Shown here: positions 7,979 to 15,022 of the stretch, piece after piece
Position numbering within the stretch: position 1 is the first letter of the stretch
Layout: each line of letters begins with the position of its first letter
Assembly (NCBI GenBank): GCA_009840005.1
Contig: VXOR01000078.1
Coordinates: 30,404-94,403 of the forward strand
DNA: 64,000 nt
Source of the DNA: Gemmatimonadota bacterium
GTDB lineage: Bacteria; Latescibacterota; UBA2968; UBA8231
Reading direction: 5' to 3'
Position numbers and translations under genes: made by a program
The notes under the pieces: generated by a model
What the model was told of the DNA's origin: nothing
Seen by the model: only the letters and a program-made list of their open reading frames with translations
Database searches by the model: none

Positions 7979-9300
7979 GATGTAGGCCCCTGTTGGCGGA
8001 TGCGGACAGCTTGCGCGTGGGCCTCCAAGCCCTCGGCTTGCGCCATGCGGGCAATGTGCTCGGCCGTGTGGGCCAAGCGCTCGGGCGTGTACGCGATGAT
8101 GCTCGTCGTCTTGACGAAATCGGCCCACCCCAGCGACGAGGCATAGCGCGCCGCGCCCTGAGTCGGCAGCACGTGATTGGTGCCAGCGAAGTAATCGCCG
8201 ACCGGCTCGGAAGCCGCCGCGCCGAGGAACAGCGCACCGCAGTGGCGAACGGAATCGACCCAGCGCCACGGATCTACCACCTGCAATTCGGCGTGTTCCG
8301 GCGCCAAGCGGTTGAGCAGCTCAATCCCCACTTCGAGGCTAGGCACCACGACAATCGCACCGTATTCTTCTAAAGCACTATCTATAATTGAATAGCGCGG
8401 AAGCGCCGCTCGCTGCGCTTCAAGTTCCGCCTGCACGCGGCGCGCCAAGGCCGCGCAATCCGTGATGCACACGCACGCCACTCCCCAGCCGTGCTCAGCT
8501 TGCGAGAGCAAATCTGCGGCCACCAAGCGCGGGTCGGCTCCCGCGTCGGCGAGCACCACAATTTCCGACGGGCCGGGCAACAGCGCGATGCCCACTGTGC
8601 CGAAGACCTGCCGCTGCGCAGCCACCGTATAGGGAGAACCCGGGCCGACGATCTTGTGCACCGGCGGAATGCTCTCCGTGCCATAGGCCAGCGCACCCAC
8701 GGCCTGCGCTCCACCCACGGCGTACACCTCGTCGATGCCCAACAAGCGCGCCGCCGCCACAATCACCGGGGCCGGGCGACCAGCCGCTACCGGCGGCGTG
8801 ACCACGCAGACCTGGTCCACGCCAGCCACCTGCGCGGGCACGGCCGTCATCAGCAAGCTCGAAAACAGCGGCACCTCACCAGCCGGCGCGCACAATCCCA
8901 CCCGCTCAATGGGCGTAATTTTCTTGCCCAGCATCACCCCGTCGCCGTCTTCGACAAACCACGAGTTGAGCTTTTGCCGCTCGTGGAAGGCGCGAATGTT
9001 AGCTATCGCCGCCTCCATAGACTCGCGCAGGCCCGGGTCCAGCCCAGCTTCGGCCTCGGCGAGCACAGACGCTGGTACCCGCAACTGCTTAGGGCACACC
9101 TCCACGCCATCGAAGCGCTGGGTCAGCGCGCACAGCGCGGCATCGCCTTCTTTCCGCACCTGCCGCAGAATGTCCCGCACCGCGTCCTCGACTTCGGGGT
9201 CGGATTCGGGGCGGCGCGCCAGCAGGGCCGCGAGCGGAGCGGCGAGCGGCTCAGAGGGATAAGACGCAATCGGCACCTGAGCTTGTCGAAGGGGCACCAT
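7975..9300 (-). CDS. hisD: Histidinol dehydrogenase
   Basis: 441 aa. Catalyses the last two steps of histidine synthesis, L-histidinol to L-histidine with NAD+. The family zinc and catalytic residues are present: LLSQAEHGW (Gln/His), LAPEHAELQV (Glu-His), DYFAGTNHVLPT (Asp, His), and a late HAQAVRIR (His). GPSEIVVLADAGADP is the conserved core. The ATG overlaps the hisG stop by one base (TGATG). Oddity: the first codons, reading MVPLRQAQVP, lie inside a short palindromic repeat (9276-9295) also found intergenically at 25549. The N-terminus has therefore been rebuilt from mobile repeat sequence; the conserved domain starts at about residue 33. Confidence 0.96.
   Translation of the reverse strand: MVPLRQAQVPIASYPSEPLAAPLAALLARRPESDPEVEDAVRDILRQVRKEGDAALCALTQRFDGVEVCPKQLRVPASVLAEAEAGLDPGLRESMEAAIANIRAFHERQKLNSWFVEDGDGVMLGKKITPIERVGLCAPAGEVPLFSSLLMTAVPAQVAGVDQVCVVTPPVAAGRPAPVIVAAARLLGIDEVYAVGGAQAVGALAYGTESIPPVHKIVGPGSPYTVAAQRQVFGTVGIALLPGPSEIVVLADAGADPRLVAADLLSQAEHGWGVACVCITDCAALARRVQAELEAQRAALPRYSIIDSALEEYGAIVVVPSLEVGIELLNRLAPEHAELQVVDPWRWVDSVRHCGALFLGAAASEPVGDYFAGTNHVLPTQGAARYASSLGWADFVKTTSIIAYTPERLAHTAEHIARMAQAEGLEAHAQAVRIRQQGPTS
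9276..9295. repeat. Palindromic repeat type B half-element inside hisD start
   Basis: cctgagcttgtcgaaggggc here matches one arm of the complete type B element at 25549-25599. It forms codons 2-9 of hisD, immediately after the start codon. Confidence 0.75.
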
Positions 9301-10178
9301 CAGTACACGACCTTGTTGAGCGGATATTCGATAATGCCTTCGGCCCCGAGCCGCTTGAGCTGGGGGATCAACTCGCGCACCACGCGCTCGTCAGCGACGA
9401 TTTCCAGCGCCACCCATTCGTCGTCCATCTGGCTGGAGACCGTGGGCGTATGCAGGGCTGGCAGCCGGGCGATGACGCGGTCGAGCTGGGCGCGCGGCAC
9501 ATTCATCTTGAGGCCGACCTTGTGCTCGGCTTCGAGCGCACCCTTGAGCAGCATCAGCAAGTTCTCGGCCTTCTCCCGCTTCCAGCCATCGGCCCACGCG
9601 GCCTTGTTGGCAATCAAGCGCGGCGTCGATTCGCAGACCGTATCGACGATGCGCAGCCGGTTGGCCTTGAGCGATGTGCCCGTCTCGGTCGCCTCTACTA
9701 CCGCATCCACTAGCCCGGGAATGCCGGCCTTGACCTCGGTCGTACCCCACGAAAACTCCACCTCGGCCTCCACCCCGCACTCCTGCAAAAAGCGGCGCGT
9801 AACGCCTATCAACTCGCTGGCAATGCGGCAGCCCGCGAGGTCTTCAACGCATTGGATGGGCGAATCCTCGGGCACGGCCATGACCCAGCGCAAGGGGCGC
9901 GCCGTGCTCTTGCTATAGGTCAGTTCGCCGATTTCGATCACCTCGGCCTCGCTTTCGAGAATCCAGTCTCGGCCCGTCAGGCCCACATCAACCACGCCGC
10001 GCGCCACGTACTGGGCGATTTCCTGCGCCCGAAACATCAAGCCCGCAAGCTGGGGATCGTCGATGTCGGGCACGTACGAGCGCGGCGCGAGCCGCACGCG
10101 ATAGCCAGCGCGGACAAACAGGTCAAACGTGGACTCCTGCAAGCTCCCGGACGGGAAGCCGATCTTCAACTCCTTCAT
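9300..10178 (-). CDS. hisG: ATP phosphoribosyltransferase, long form with regulatory domain
   Basis: 292 aa, the length of the HisG_L class, which carries a C-terminal ACT-like histidine-binding domain and does not need HisZ. It commits PRPP and ATP to histidine synthesis. The catalytic part begins KIGFPSGSLQ and contains VDVGLTGRDW; the PRPP-binding segment reads DAVVEATETGTSLKAN (about 170-185). The C-terminal about 75 residues (from LKMNVPRAQLDRV) fit the regulatory domain, so feedback inhibition by histidine is expected. RBS GGAGCGAG; ATGA overlap with the upstream HEAT gene. Only hisG, hisD and hisB are here; hisC, H, A, F, I and E are not. Confidence 0.95.
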   Translation of the reverse strand: MKELKIGFPSGSLQESTFDLFVRAGYRVRLAPRSYVPDIDDPQLAGLMFRAQEIAQYVARGVVDVGLTGRDWILESEAEVIEIGELTYSKSTARPLRWVMAVPEDSPIQCVEDLAGCRIASELIGVTRRFLQECGVEAEVEFSWGTTEVKAGIPGLVDAVVEATETGTSLKANRLRIVDTVCESTPRLIANKAAWADGWKREKAENLLMLLKGALEAEHKVGLKMNVPRAQLDRVIARLPALHTPTVSSQMDDEWVALEIVADERVVRELIPQLKRLGAEGIIEYPLNKVVY

Positions 10179-11113
10179 CTCGCTCCTAACTCAGTTTGTC
10201 TCATCGCTTCTGCTACTTCGGGGCTTAGCTTGTACAGGGCTAGCCGCGCCGCGGTTTGGTCTTCTTCCGTGCCCGCGCGCATTAGCTGCTGCAAGTGCGG
10301 CTCGGCCCGCTTATCGCCCATCTCGGCGAGGGCGTGCATGGCCTTGCTGCGGATGCTTTGCAGCTCGTCGGCGTCGAGCGCGACCAGCAGGGCCTCGTAG
10401 ATGGCATTGCGGGCGGGCCCGGGCCGGCGGAGCGCGGCGCTGCCGATCTGGCCGAGGGCCTGCACCGCGACATAGCGCACTTCGTTCGAGGGGTCCACTG
10501 ACATGCGAATGACTTCTTCCACTGCGTCGCGGTACCCGTAGGCGCGTAGGCTCTGCAAGGCGGCGACCCGCCACTTGGGCTTGGGAGCACGCAAGGCGCG
10601 GCGAACCACGCGGAAAGCCGAGTCGCTCAAGGTCGGCTCAGCTTCGTACGAATGGCACGACCCAAGCGCACCGAGCACGTATTGGCGCACTTCCACCGTG
10701 GGATCGCGCGCGTACTTGAGCAGCGGAGCGAGCGCGGCGGGCGAACCGATCTCGCCCAAGGCCCACGCCGCGGCCGCCGCCACCCTCGGCGACTTATCTC
10801 TTAGGGCCGCGATCAACGTCGGCACAGCGCGCTCGTCCTTAAAGCGACCCAACAGTTGTATCACCTCAAACCGCACGCGGATGTACCCGGAGTCGGCTTC
10901 CTCAGTCAGCAGGGGGACGACCTCGTCGGCGTCAAAGCGGATGAGCTGGTTGGCGGCTTTGACGCGCTCGGCTTTTTGCCGGCTTTTGAACTGCTGAATA
11001 TACTCTTCCGGCGTGGGGCCTCCACACGCCAGGCCCAAGCTCGCGCCCGCTAGCAAGGCCCCAAGGGCGAGTCTGCTGCCGATTTTTTGATTTTTAACAA
11101 AAAGACCGACCAT
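10175..11113 (-). CDS. HEAT-repeat lipoprotein
   Basis: 312 aa. The N-terminal hydrophobic segment ends in a lipobox-like GLAC with the candidate lipid-modified Cys at residue 30. The rest is a series of about 30-residue helical HEAT/PBS-type repeats with the usual pattern V..AA.ALG.IG....A.P.L...L.D (for example AAAAAWALGEIGSPAALAPL and YVAVQALGQIGS). Such solenoids act as protein-interaction scaffolds; no enzymatic motif is seen. It is the first gene of the apparent HEAT-hisG-hisD-hisB-GT4-YfhO operon and overlaps hisG by 4 bp, an unusual partner for histidine genes. A TATAAT-like box on the minus strand at 11174-11169 falls in the tail of an upstream repeat and may be its -10. Confidence 0.82.
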   Translation of the reverse strand: MVGLFVKNQKIGSRLALGALLAGASLGLACGGPTPEEYIQQFKSRQKAERVKAANQLIRFDADEVVPLLTEEADSGYIRVRFEVIQLLGRFKDERAVPTLIAALRDKSPRVAAAAAWALGEIGSPAALAPLLKYARDPTVEVRQYVLGALGSCHSYEAEPTLSDSAFRVVRRALRAPKPKWRVAALQSLRAYGYRDAVEEVIRMSVDPSNEVRYVAVQALGQIGSAALRRPGPARNAIYEALLVALDADELQSIRSKAMHALAEMGDKRAEPHLQQLMRAGTEEDQTAARLALYKLSPEVAEAMRQTELGAR

Positions 11114-11126
11114 ACCGCCTTACCTC

Positions 11127-11174
11127 GTAGGGGGCGGTTTGAAACCGCCCCTACAATGCGTAACGTCAATTATA
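11127..11174. repeat. GTAGGGGC-type palindromic repeat with conserved tail
   Basis: A near-perfect inverted repeat (gtagggggcggttt / gaaaccgcccctac, 11127-11154) is followed by aatgcgtaacgtcaattata (11155-11174). The same tail follows a related palindrome at 48693-48712, and a partial tail is at 25656. It sits between the divergent HEAT/his and selW operons. The remaining bases to the promoter at 11230 show nothing recognisable. Confidence 0.8.
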
Positions 11175-11229
11175 TACCAAAAAGATAAAGGCCACCCCTA
11201 ACCCCGTCCACTACACCCACTTGCCGTTT

Positions 11230-11258
11230 TTGACAACGCGCCTAGGGACTTTTATACT
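11230..11258 (+). promoter_or_regulatory. Strong sigma70-type promoter for the selW-TPR-rdgB-ABC operon
   Basis: TTGACA (11230-11235) and TATACT (11253-11258) are spaced by 17 bp, an 11/12 match to consensus. The start of transcription would be near 11265, leaving a leader of about 25 nt before the GTG start at 11290. Confidence 0.78.
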
Positions 11259-11289
11259 TTTTCAACCCCTATTCCCAAGGAGGTTTCCC

Positions 11290-11523
11290 GTGAACTTGGA
11301 ACTCATTTACTGCTCTGCTTGAGATTACGAAACCAGAGCCGCCAGTTTGGCGGAACAGCTACTCGTCGCCTACAAGACCGACATCGCCGCCTTCTCGCTA
11401 GTGCCCTCAGACCGAGGGCGGTTTGAAGTCAGCCTCAATGGCGAACTGATCTTTTCCAAGCTGCAAGAAGGCCGCTTTCCCGACGACGGCGAAGTCAAGG
11501 CCCGACTCGACGCCCGCCGCTAA
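11290..11523 (+). CDS. SelW/Rdx-family selenoprotein with in-frame UGA (Sec11)
   Basis: 77 aa with selenocysteine. GTG start after AAGGAGG (6-nt spacing) and a strong promoter. Codon 11 is TGA (11320-11322); read as selenocysteine (U) it gives the redox motif YCSAUDY, matching the CxxU of SelW (human SelW has YCGAUGY). After the UGA the frame stays open 67 more codons and continues to match the thioredoxin-like Rdx fold: GRFEVSLNGELIFSK followed by EGRFPDDGEVKARL corresponds to the SelW segment around FFEVMVAGKLIHSKK. Rdx proteins are small thiol/selenol redox proteins of uncertain substrate. A hairpin 16 nt after the UGA is a candidate SECIS. A Sec-type selD gene in the same window (27330) shows that the selenium pathway is probably present. 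Conventional gene calling would miss this gene because it sees the UGA as a stop. Confidence 0.88.
11339..11353 (+). promoter_or_regulatory. Candidate bacterial SECIS hairpin of the SelW-like gene
   Basis: A perfect 6-bp stem (ccgcca / tggcgg) with a 3-nt loop, or 5 bp with loop AGUUU, begins 16 nt after the Sec UGA, in the distance range of bacterial SECIS elements recognised by SelB. It is within coding sequence, as expected in bacteria. Confidence 0.6.
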
Positions 11524-11565
11524 GCCCGCCTACGCCTTTTACCATTTTGTCTAGGAGGATCCGCT

Positions 11566-12624
11566 TTGCAGTACTGCCGCTTGCTCAGTCTCGCTCTCGC
11601 GCTTTTGAGTGCCCCAGCCCTCGCCCAATCGCCCGAAGCGCTCGACTACTTCCGCACAGGCTACGACTTGGTCAAAAAGGGCAACTACCGCAACGCCGCC
11701 ATCGAGCTAGAAAAGGCCGTGGAGGTCGATTCTACCTACGGAAACGCTCACTACGTCCTCGGCATTTCCTACAAGGCCCTCAATGAGTACGACAAAGCCA
11801 TCGCCAGTTTTACCGCAGCCCATGCCCTCGGCACCAAGCCGGAGAAGTCCGCCAAGGCCCTAGCCCAACTCTATAAAAAGGCCGCCCTCAACAGCTTTCG
11901 GCAAAAGAAGTACAACGAGGTCATCACCTATCTTACCGATAGCCAAGAGCTTGGCGTACTCGACGCCCAATCGCTCTACATCATGGGCCTTTCCTACAGC
12001 GGCCTGCGCGAGAAAGACAAAGCGGCTATGGCCTATGCCGAGGCCATAACAGCCGATCCCACCGACGCCAGACCCTACAACGCCCTCGGCGACATCCAGC
12101 GCCTCAACCGCGACTACGGCAGATCCGTCGTCACCTACCAGCGTTCCATAGAAGCCGACCCCACGTACATGGAATCGTACGGCGACTTAGCGCGGGTGAA
12201 GTTCAATACCGACGATATAGAGGGCGTGGTGCCGCTTTTGCAAAATGCCCTAAAGATCGACGACACGTACGCCGAAGGGCATCGCTTGCTCGGCATTGCG
12301 CTCAACCAGCTCGGCCGTTTCCACGAGGCCATTGCCCCGCTGAACAAGGCCGCCGATCTAGACAAAGACTACTGCGAGACGCATTACCGACTGGGCGAGG
12401 CGCACTACGGCATGGGCAACTTCCGCCAAGCCGTTGAGTACGGCCGGCGCGCCACGAGTTGTCAAGCCGACTACCGAGCCGCCGAAGTGCTGCTGGGCGA
12501 CGCGCATTTTCAACTCGGCCAACGAAAGGAAGCGCGGCGCTGGTACAACCTCGCGGTGAACGACAGCCGCTACAAGGACTACGCAGCGAGCAAACTCGCA
12601 GAGATCGACGAGCAGCCCCAATAG
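11566..12624 (+). CDS. Secreted tetratricopeptide-repeat protein
   Basis: 352 aa from a TTG start preceded by AGGAGG (7-nt spacing). Residues 1-21 are a signal peptide (hydrophobic run, cleavage after ALA), so the protein is periplasmic. The rest is at least eight 34-residue TPRs, for example ALDYFRTGYDLVKKGNYRNA, AHYVLGISYKALNEYDKAI and EGHRLLGIALNQLGRFHEAI. TPR arrays are protein-binding scaffolds; there is no enzymatic domain. It lies 42 bp after the selenoprotein gene and 5 bp before rdgB, and is probably in the same transcript. Confidence 0.88.
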   Translation: MQYCRLLSLALALLSAPALAQSPEALDYFRTGYDLVKKGNYRNAAIELEKAVEVDSTYGNAHYVLGISYKALNEYDKAIASFTAAHALGTKPEKSAKALAQLYKKAALNSFRQKKYNEVITYLTDSQELGVLDAQSLYIMGLSYSGLREKDKAAMAYAEAITADPTDARPYNALGDIQRLNRDYGRSVVTYQRSIEADPTYMESYGDLARVKFNTDDIEGVVPLLQNALKIDDTYAEGHRLLGIALNQLGRFHEAIAPLNKAADLDKDYCETHYRLGEAHYGMGNFRQAVEYGRRATSCQADYRAAEVLLGDAHFQLGQRKEARRWYNLAVNDSRYKDYAASKLAEIDEQPQ

Positions 12625-12629
12625 CCGCA

Positions 12630-13238
12630 ATGGCGCTGCTTCTGGCCTCGAACAACGCCGGCAAGCTACGCGAAGTTCGCGCCCTACTCGCCGATATTGA
12701 GGTCGTCGCGCCGGCCGCGCTAGGCCTTGAACTCGACGTCGAGGAAAGCGGTCAGACCTTTGCCGCCAACGCCCAGCTCAAGGCCCGCGCCTATGCCGCG
12801 GCCAGCGGCCAGATCGCCCTCGCCGACGACTCCGGGCTCGAGGTCGATGCCCTCGCCGGCGCACCCGGGATCTACTCGGCTCGCTACGGCGGCCCCGGCC
12901 TCGACGACGCCGGCCGCTGCCACCTTTTACTCTCCCAACTCGCACCCTATCCCGAGCCAGCGCAGCGCCGTGCCCGGTTCCGCTGCGTCCTCTGCGCCGT
13001 AAGTCCCGATGGCCGCCAGTGCCGTGCTGAAGGCACGTGTGAAGGGCTGATCGCCCCAGCCCCAGCCGGCACCAGCGGCTTTGGTTACGATCCGGTCTTT
13101 TTGGTCCCCGCCTACGGCAAAACCATGGCCCAGCTCGACCCGCAGGTAAAAAACCGCCTTAGTCACCGCGCCGAGGCGCTAGCAGCCATGCGCCCGCTTT
13201 TGGCCAGCACCTTTCCCGAGCTAGCCCTCGCCCGCTAA
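12630..13238 (+). CDS. rdgB: RdgB/HAM1-type non-canonical purine NTP pyrophosphatase
   Basis: 202 aa, usual family length. Hydrolyses dITP, ITP and XTP to monophosphates and so keeps deaminated purines out of nucleic acids. Diagnostic segments: LLASNNAGKLREV at the N-terminus, ADDSGLEVDALAGAPGIYSA, GFGYDPVFLVP, and KNRLSHRAEAL. The frame extends further upstream, but homology begins at the ATG at 12630, 5 bp after the TPR gene. Its stop overlaps the next ATG (TAATG). Confidence 0.95.
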   Translation: MALLLASNNAGKLREVRALLADIEVVAPAALGLELDVEESGQTFAANAQLKARAYAAASGQIALADDSGLEVDALAGAPGIYSARYGGPGLDDAGRCHLLLSQLAPYPEPAQRRARFRCVLCAVSPDGRQCRAEGTCEGLIAPAPAGTSGFGYDPVFLVPAYGKTMAQLDPQVKNRLSHRAEALAAMRPLLASTFPELALAR

Positions 13239-15022
13239 TGTTCGGTCCGTTCACCCAATACGTCCGTCCCTATCGGGGGCACATCCTGCTCGGTGCGCTC
13301 TGCATTGGGTTGGGGCAGGCGGCGACTGTGTGCATCCCGCTGCTAGTGGGCGATGCGGTCGATGCGGTCTTAGCGCCGGATACGGCCTCCGGGGAAGTCG
13401 CAACCTACGTCTTCTACATCCTCGCCTGCGCCTTGGGCGTGGCCCTGTGCGGCTACGCCATGCGGATGTTCTTAGGCCGCACCGCCAACCGCATCGAATA
13501 CGACATCCGCATCGCGTACTTTGCCCACCTACTCAAGCTCCCGCTGTCGTACTACCAGCAGCGCCGCACCGGCGACCTCATGGCGCGTGCTACCAACGAT
13601 CTCCACTCGGTGCATCTCTTTTGGATCTACGGCGTCCGCGGCATCGTCGATACCGCCTTGGGGCTGAGCTTCACCCTCGCCTGTATGTGCTTGCTCGATT
13701 GGAAGCTGGCTCTACTGGTGCTGATACCCATGCCGCTTTTTAGCGTCGTGATGATCCGCATCGCCGCAGTCATCAACACCCGCTACAAGGCCATCCAAGA
13801 TTACTTCGGCCGCATCAGCACCTTCATCCAAGAAAACCTCTCCGGCATCCGCGTGGTCAAGGCGTACACCCAAGAGCCCGCGCAAAACGCCGCGTTCGAC
13901 CAGCTCAACTTGGCGTATCTCGAAAAAAACCGCGCCTACATCCTCACGCGCGCCAACTACCGACCGCTGTCCTACGTCATCGCCTCGCTCTGCTTGGGGC
14001 TGAATTTGTGGCTGGGCGGGCGCGCGGTCATCGACGGCGAACTCAGCTTGGGGGCCTTCGTGGCTTTCAACGCCTACCTGACCCAGCTCATCCGCCCGAT
14101 CATGTACATCGGCTGGGTCATCGACCGCGCCCAGCGCGCCCTCGTGTCCATGCAGCGCATCAACGAAATCCTCGCCGTCGAGCCGGAGATCCAAGACCGA
14201 GCCCTTGGACTGAGCTCAGGCGTTCGGCGAGCTCAGCCGAGCCGTCGAAGCCTGCCTCCGGCAACCCCGCAGCCAATCGCCGGACACATCGCCTTCCGCA
14301 AGCTCAACTTCTCCTACGGCGAGGAGCAAGTCCTCCATCAGATCGATCTCGAAATTCCCCAAGGCACGACCCTTGGCATCATCGGCCGGGTCGGCTCGGG
14401 CAAGACCACCTTGGCGCGTCTCGTGCCGCGCTTGATCCAAGCCGGGCCAGGCCAACTTCTCATCGACGGGGTGCCGATCGAGGAATGGCCCCTAGCGACT
14501 TTGCGCGACGCCATCGGCTACGTCCCGCAAAATCCCTTTCTGTTCTCCAATACCCTCAGCGCCAACCTCGCCTACGGCGCAGACGCGGCTGAGGAGGCCC
14601 AAATCCACGCTGTGGCCGAAGAAGCCCAGCTCAAAAAGGACATCGACCAGTTCGACGAGGGTTTCGACACCCTCATCGGCGAGCGCGGCGTCACCTTATC
14701 CGGCGGCCAAAAGCAGCGCGCGACCTTGGCCCGCGCACTCATTCGCCGCCCACAGATCCTCATCCTCGACGATGCGCTCTCCGCGGTGGATACCCACACC
14801 GAAGAAGCCATCCTCGATCATTTGCACGCCCTCATGCAGGGCCGCACCACTCTCATCATCGCCCACCGCATCTCGACTTTGCGCCACGCCGACCGCGTCG
14901 CCGTGCTCAAAGACGGTCGCATCGCCGAACTGGGCACCCACGCCGATTTGGTCAACAGCGGCGGCTTCTACGCCGAGCTGTACCAGCACCAGCAGCTTAG
15001 CGCCGAACTAGAAACGCTGTGA
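13238..15022 (+). CDS. ABC exporter half-transporter (MsbA/MdlB type), first of a pair
   Basis: 594 aa: six-helix exporter domain (residues 1-310) and nucleotide-binding domain (about 350-594). Walker A is GRVGSGKTT, signature LSGGQKQRATLARALIRRP, Walker B ILILDDALSAVD, with D in place of the catalytic Glu, and H-loop IIAHRIS. With the next gene it probably forms a heterodimeric exporter; in such pairs one ATPase site is commonly degenerate, in line with the Asp here. The linker between membrane and ATPase domains carries an in-frame palindromic repeat (14202-14252, coding about SSGVRRAQPSRRS) that is not part of the family. Substrate unknown. Confidence 0.93.
   Translation: MFGPFTQYVRPYRGHILLGALCIGLGQAATVCIPLLVGDAVDAVLAPDTASGEVATYVFYILACALGVALCGYAMRMFLGRTANRIEYDIRIAYFAHLLKLPLSYYQQRRTGDLMARATNDLHSVHLFWIYGVRGIVDTALGLSFTLACMCLLDWKLALLVLIPMPLFSVVMIRIAAVINTRYKAIQDYFGRISTFIQENLSGIRVVKAYTQEPAQNAAFDQLNLAYLEKNRAYILTRANYRPLSYVIASLCLGLNLWLGGRAVIDGELSLGAFVAFNAYLTQLIRPIMYIGWVIDRAQRALVSMQRINEILAVEPEIQDRALGLSSGVRRAQPSRRSLPPATPQPIAGHIAFRKLNFSYGEEQVLHQIDLEIPQGTTLGIIGRVGSGKTTLARLVPRLIQAGPGQLLIDGVPIEEWPLATLRDAIGYVPQNPFLFSNTLSANLAYGADAAEEAQIHAVAEEAQLKKDIDQFDEGFDTLIGERGVTLSGGQKQRATLARALIRRPQILILDDALSAVDTHTEEAILDHLHALMQGRTTLIIAHRISTLRHADRVAVLKDGRIAELGTHADLVNSGGFYAELYQHQQLSAELETL
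14202..14252. repeat. Palindromic repeat type A, in frame inside an ABC exporter gene
   Basis: About 51 bp beginning cccttggactgagctcagg and ending ccgtcgaagcc. It contains palindromic AGCT cores (ctgagctcag, cgagctcag) and outer cccttc/gaagcc arms. The same element occurs at 16036-16085, in reverse at 42175-42225, and shortened at 57490-57516. It lies in the linker between the transmembrane and nucleotide-binding domains. Confidence 0.85.

Noticed and set aside
7979..8269. N-terminal extension of hisB (about 97 codons)
   Set aside because: It is in another frame of hisD; HisB homology starts at the ATG at 7978, which overlaps the hisD stop.
8491..9918. 475-codon plus-strand ORF across hisD and hisG
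   Set aside because: Antisense shadow typical of GC-rich coding DNA; both strands cannot be explained better than by hisD/hisG with full motif sets.
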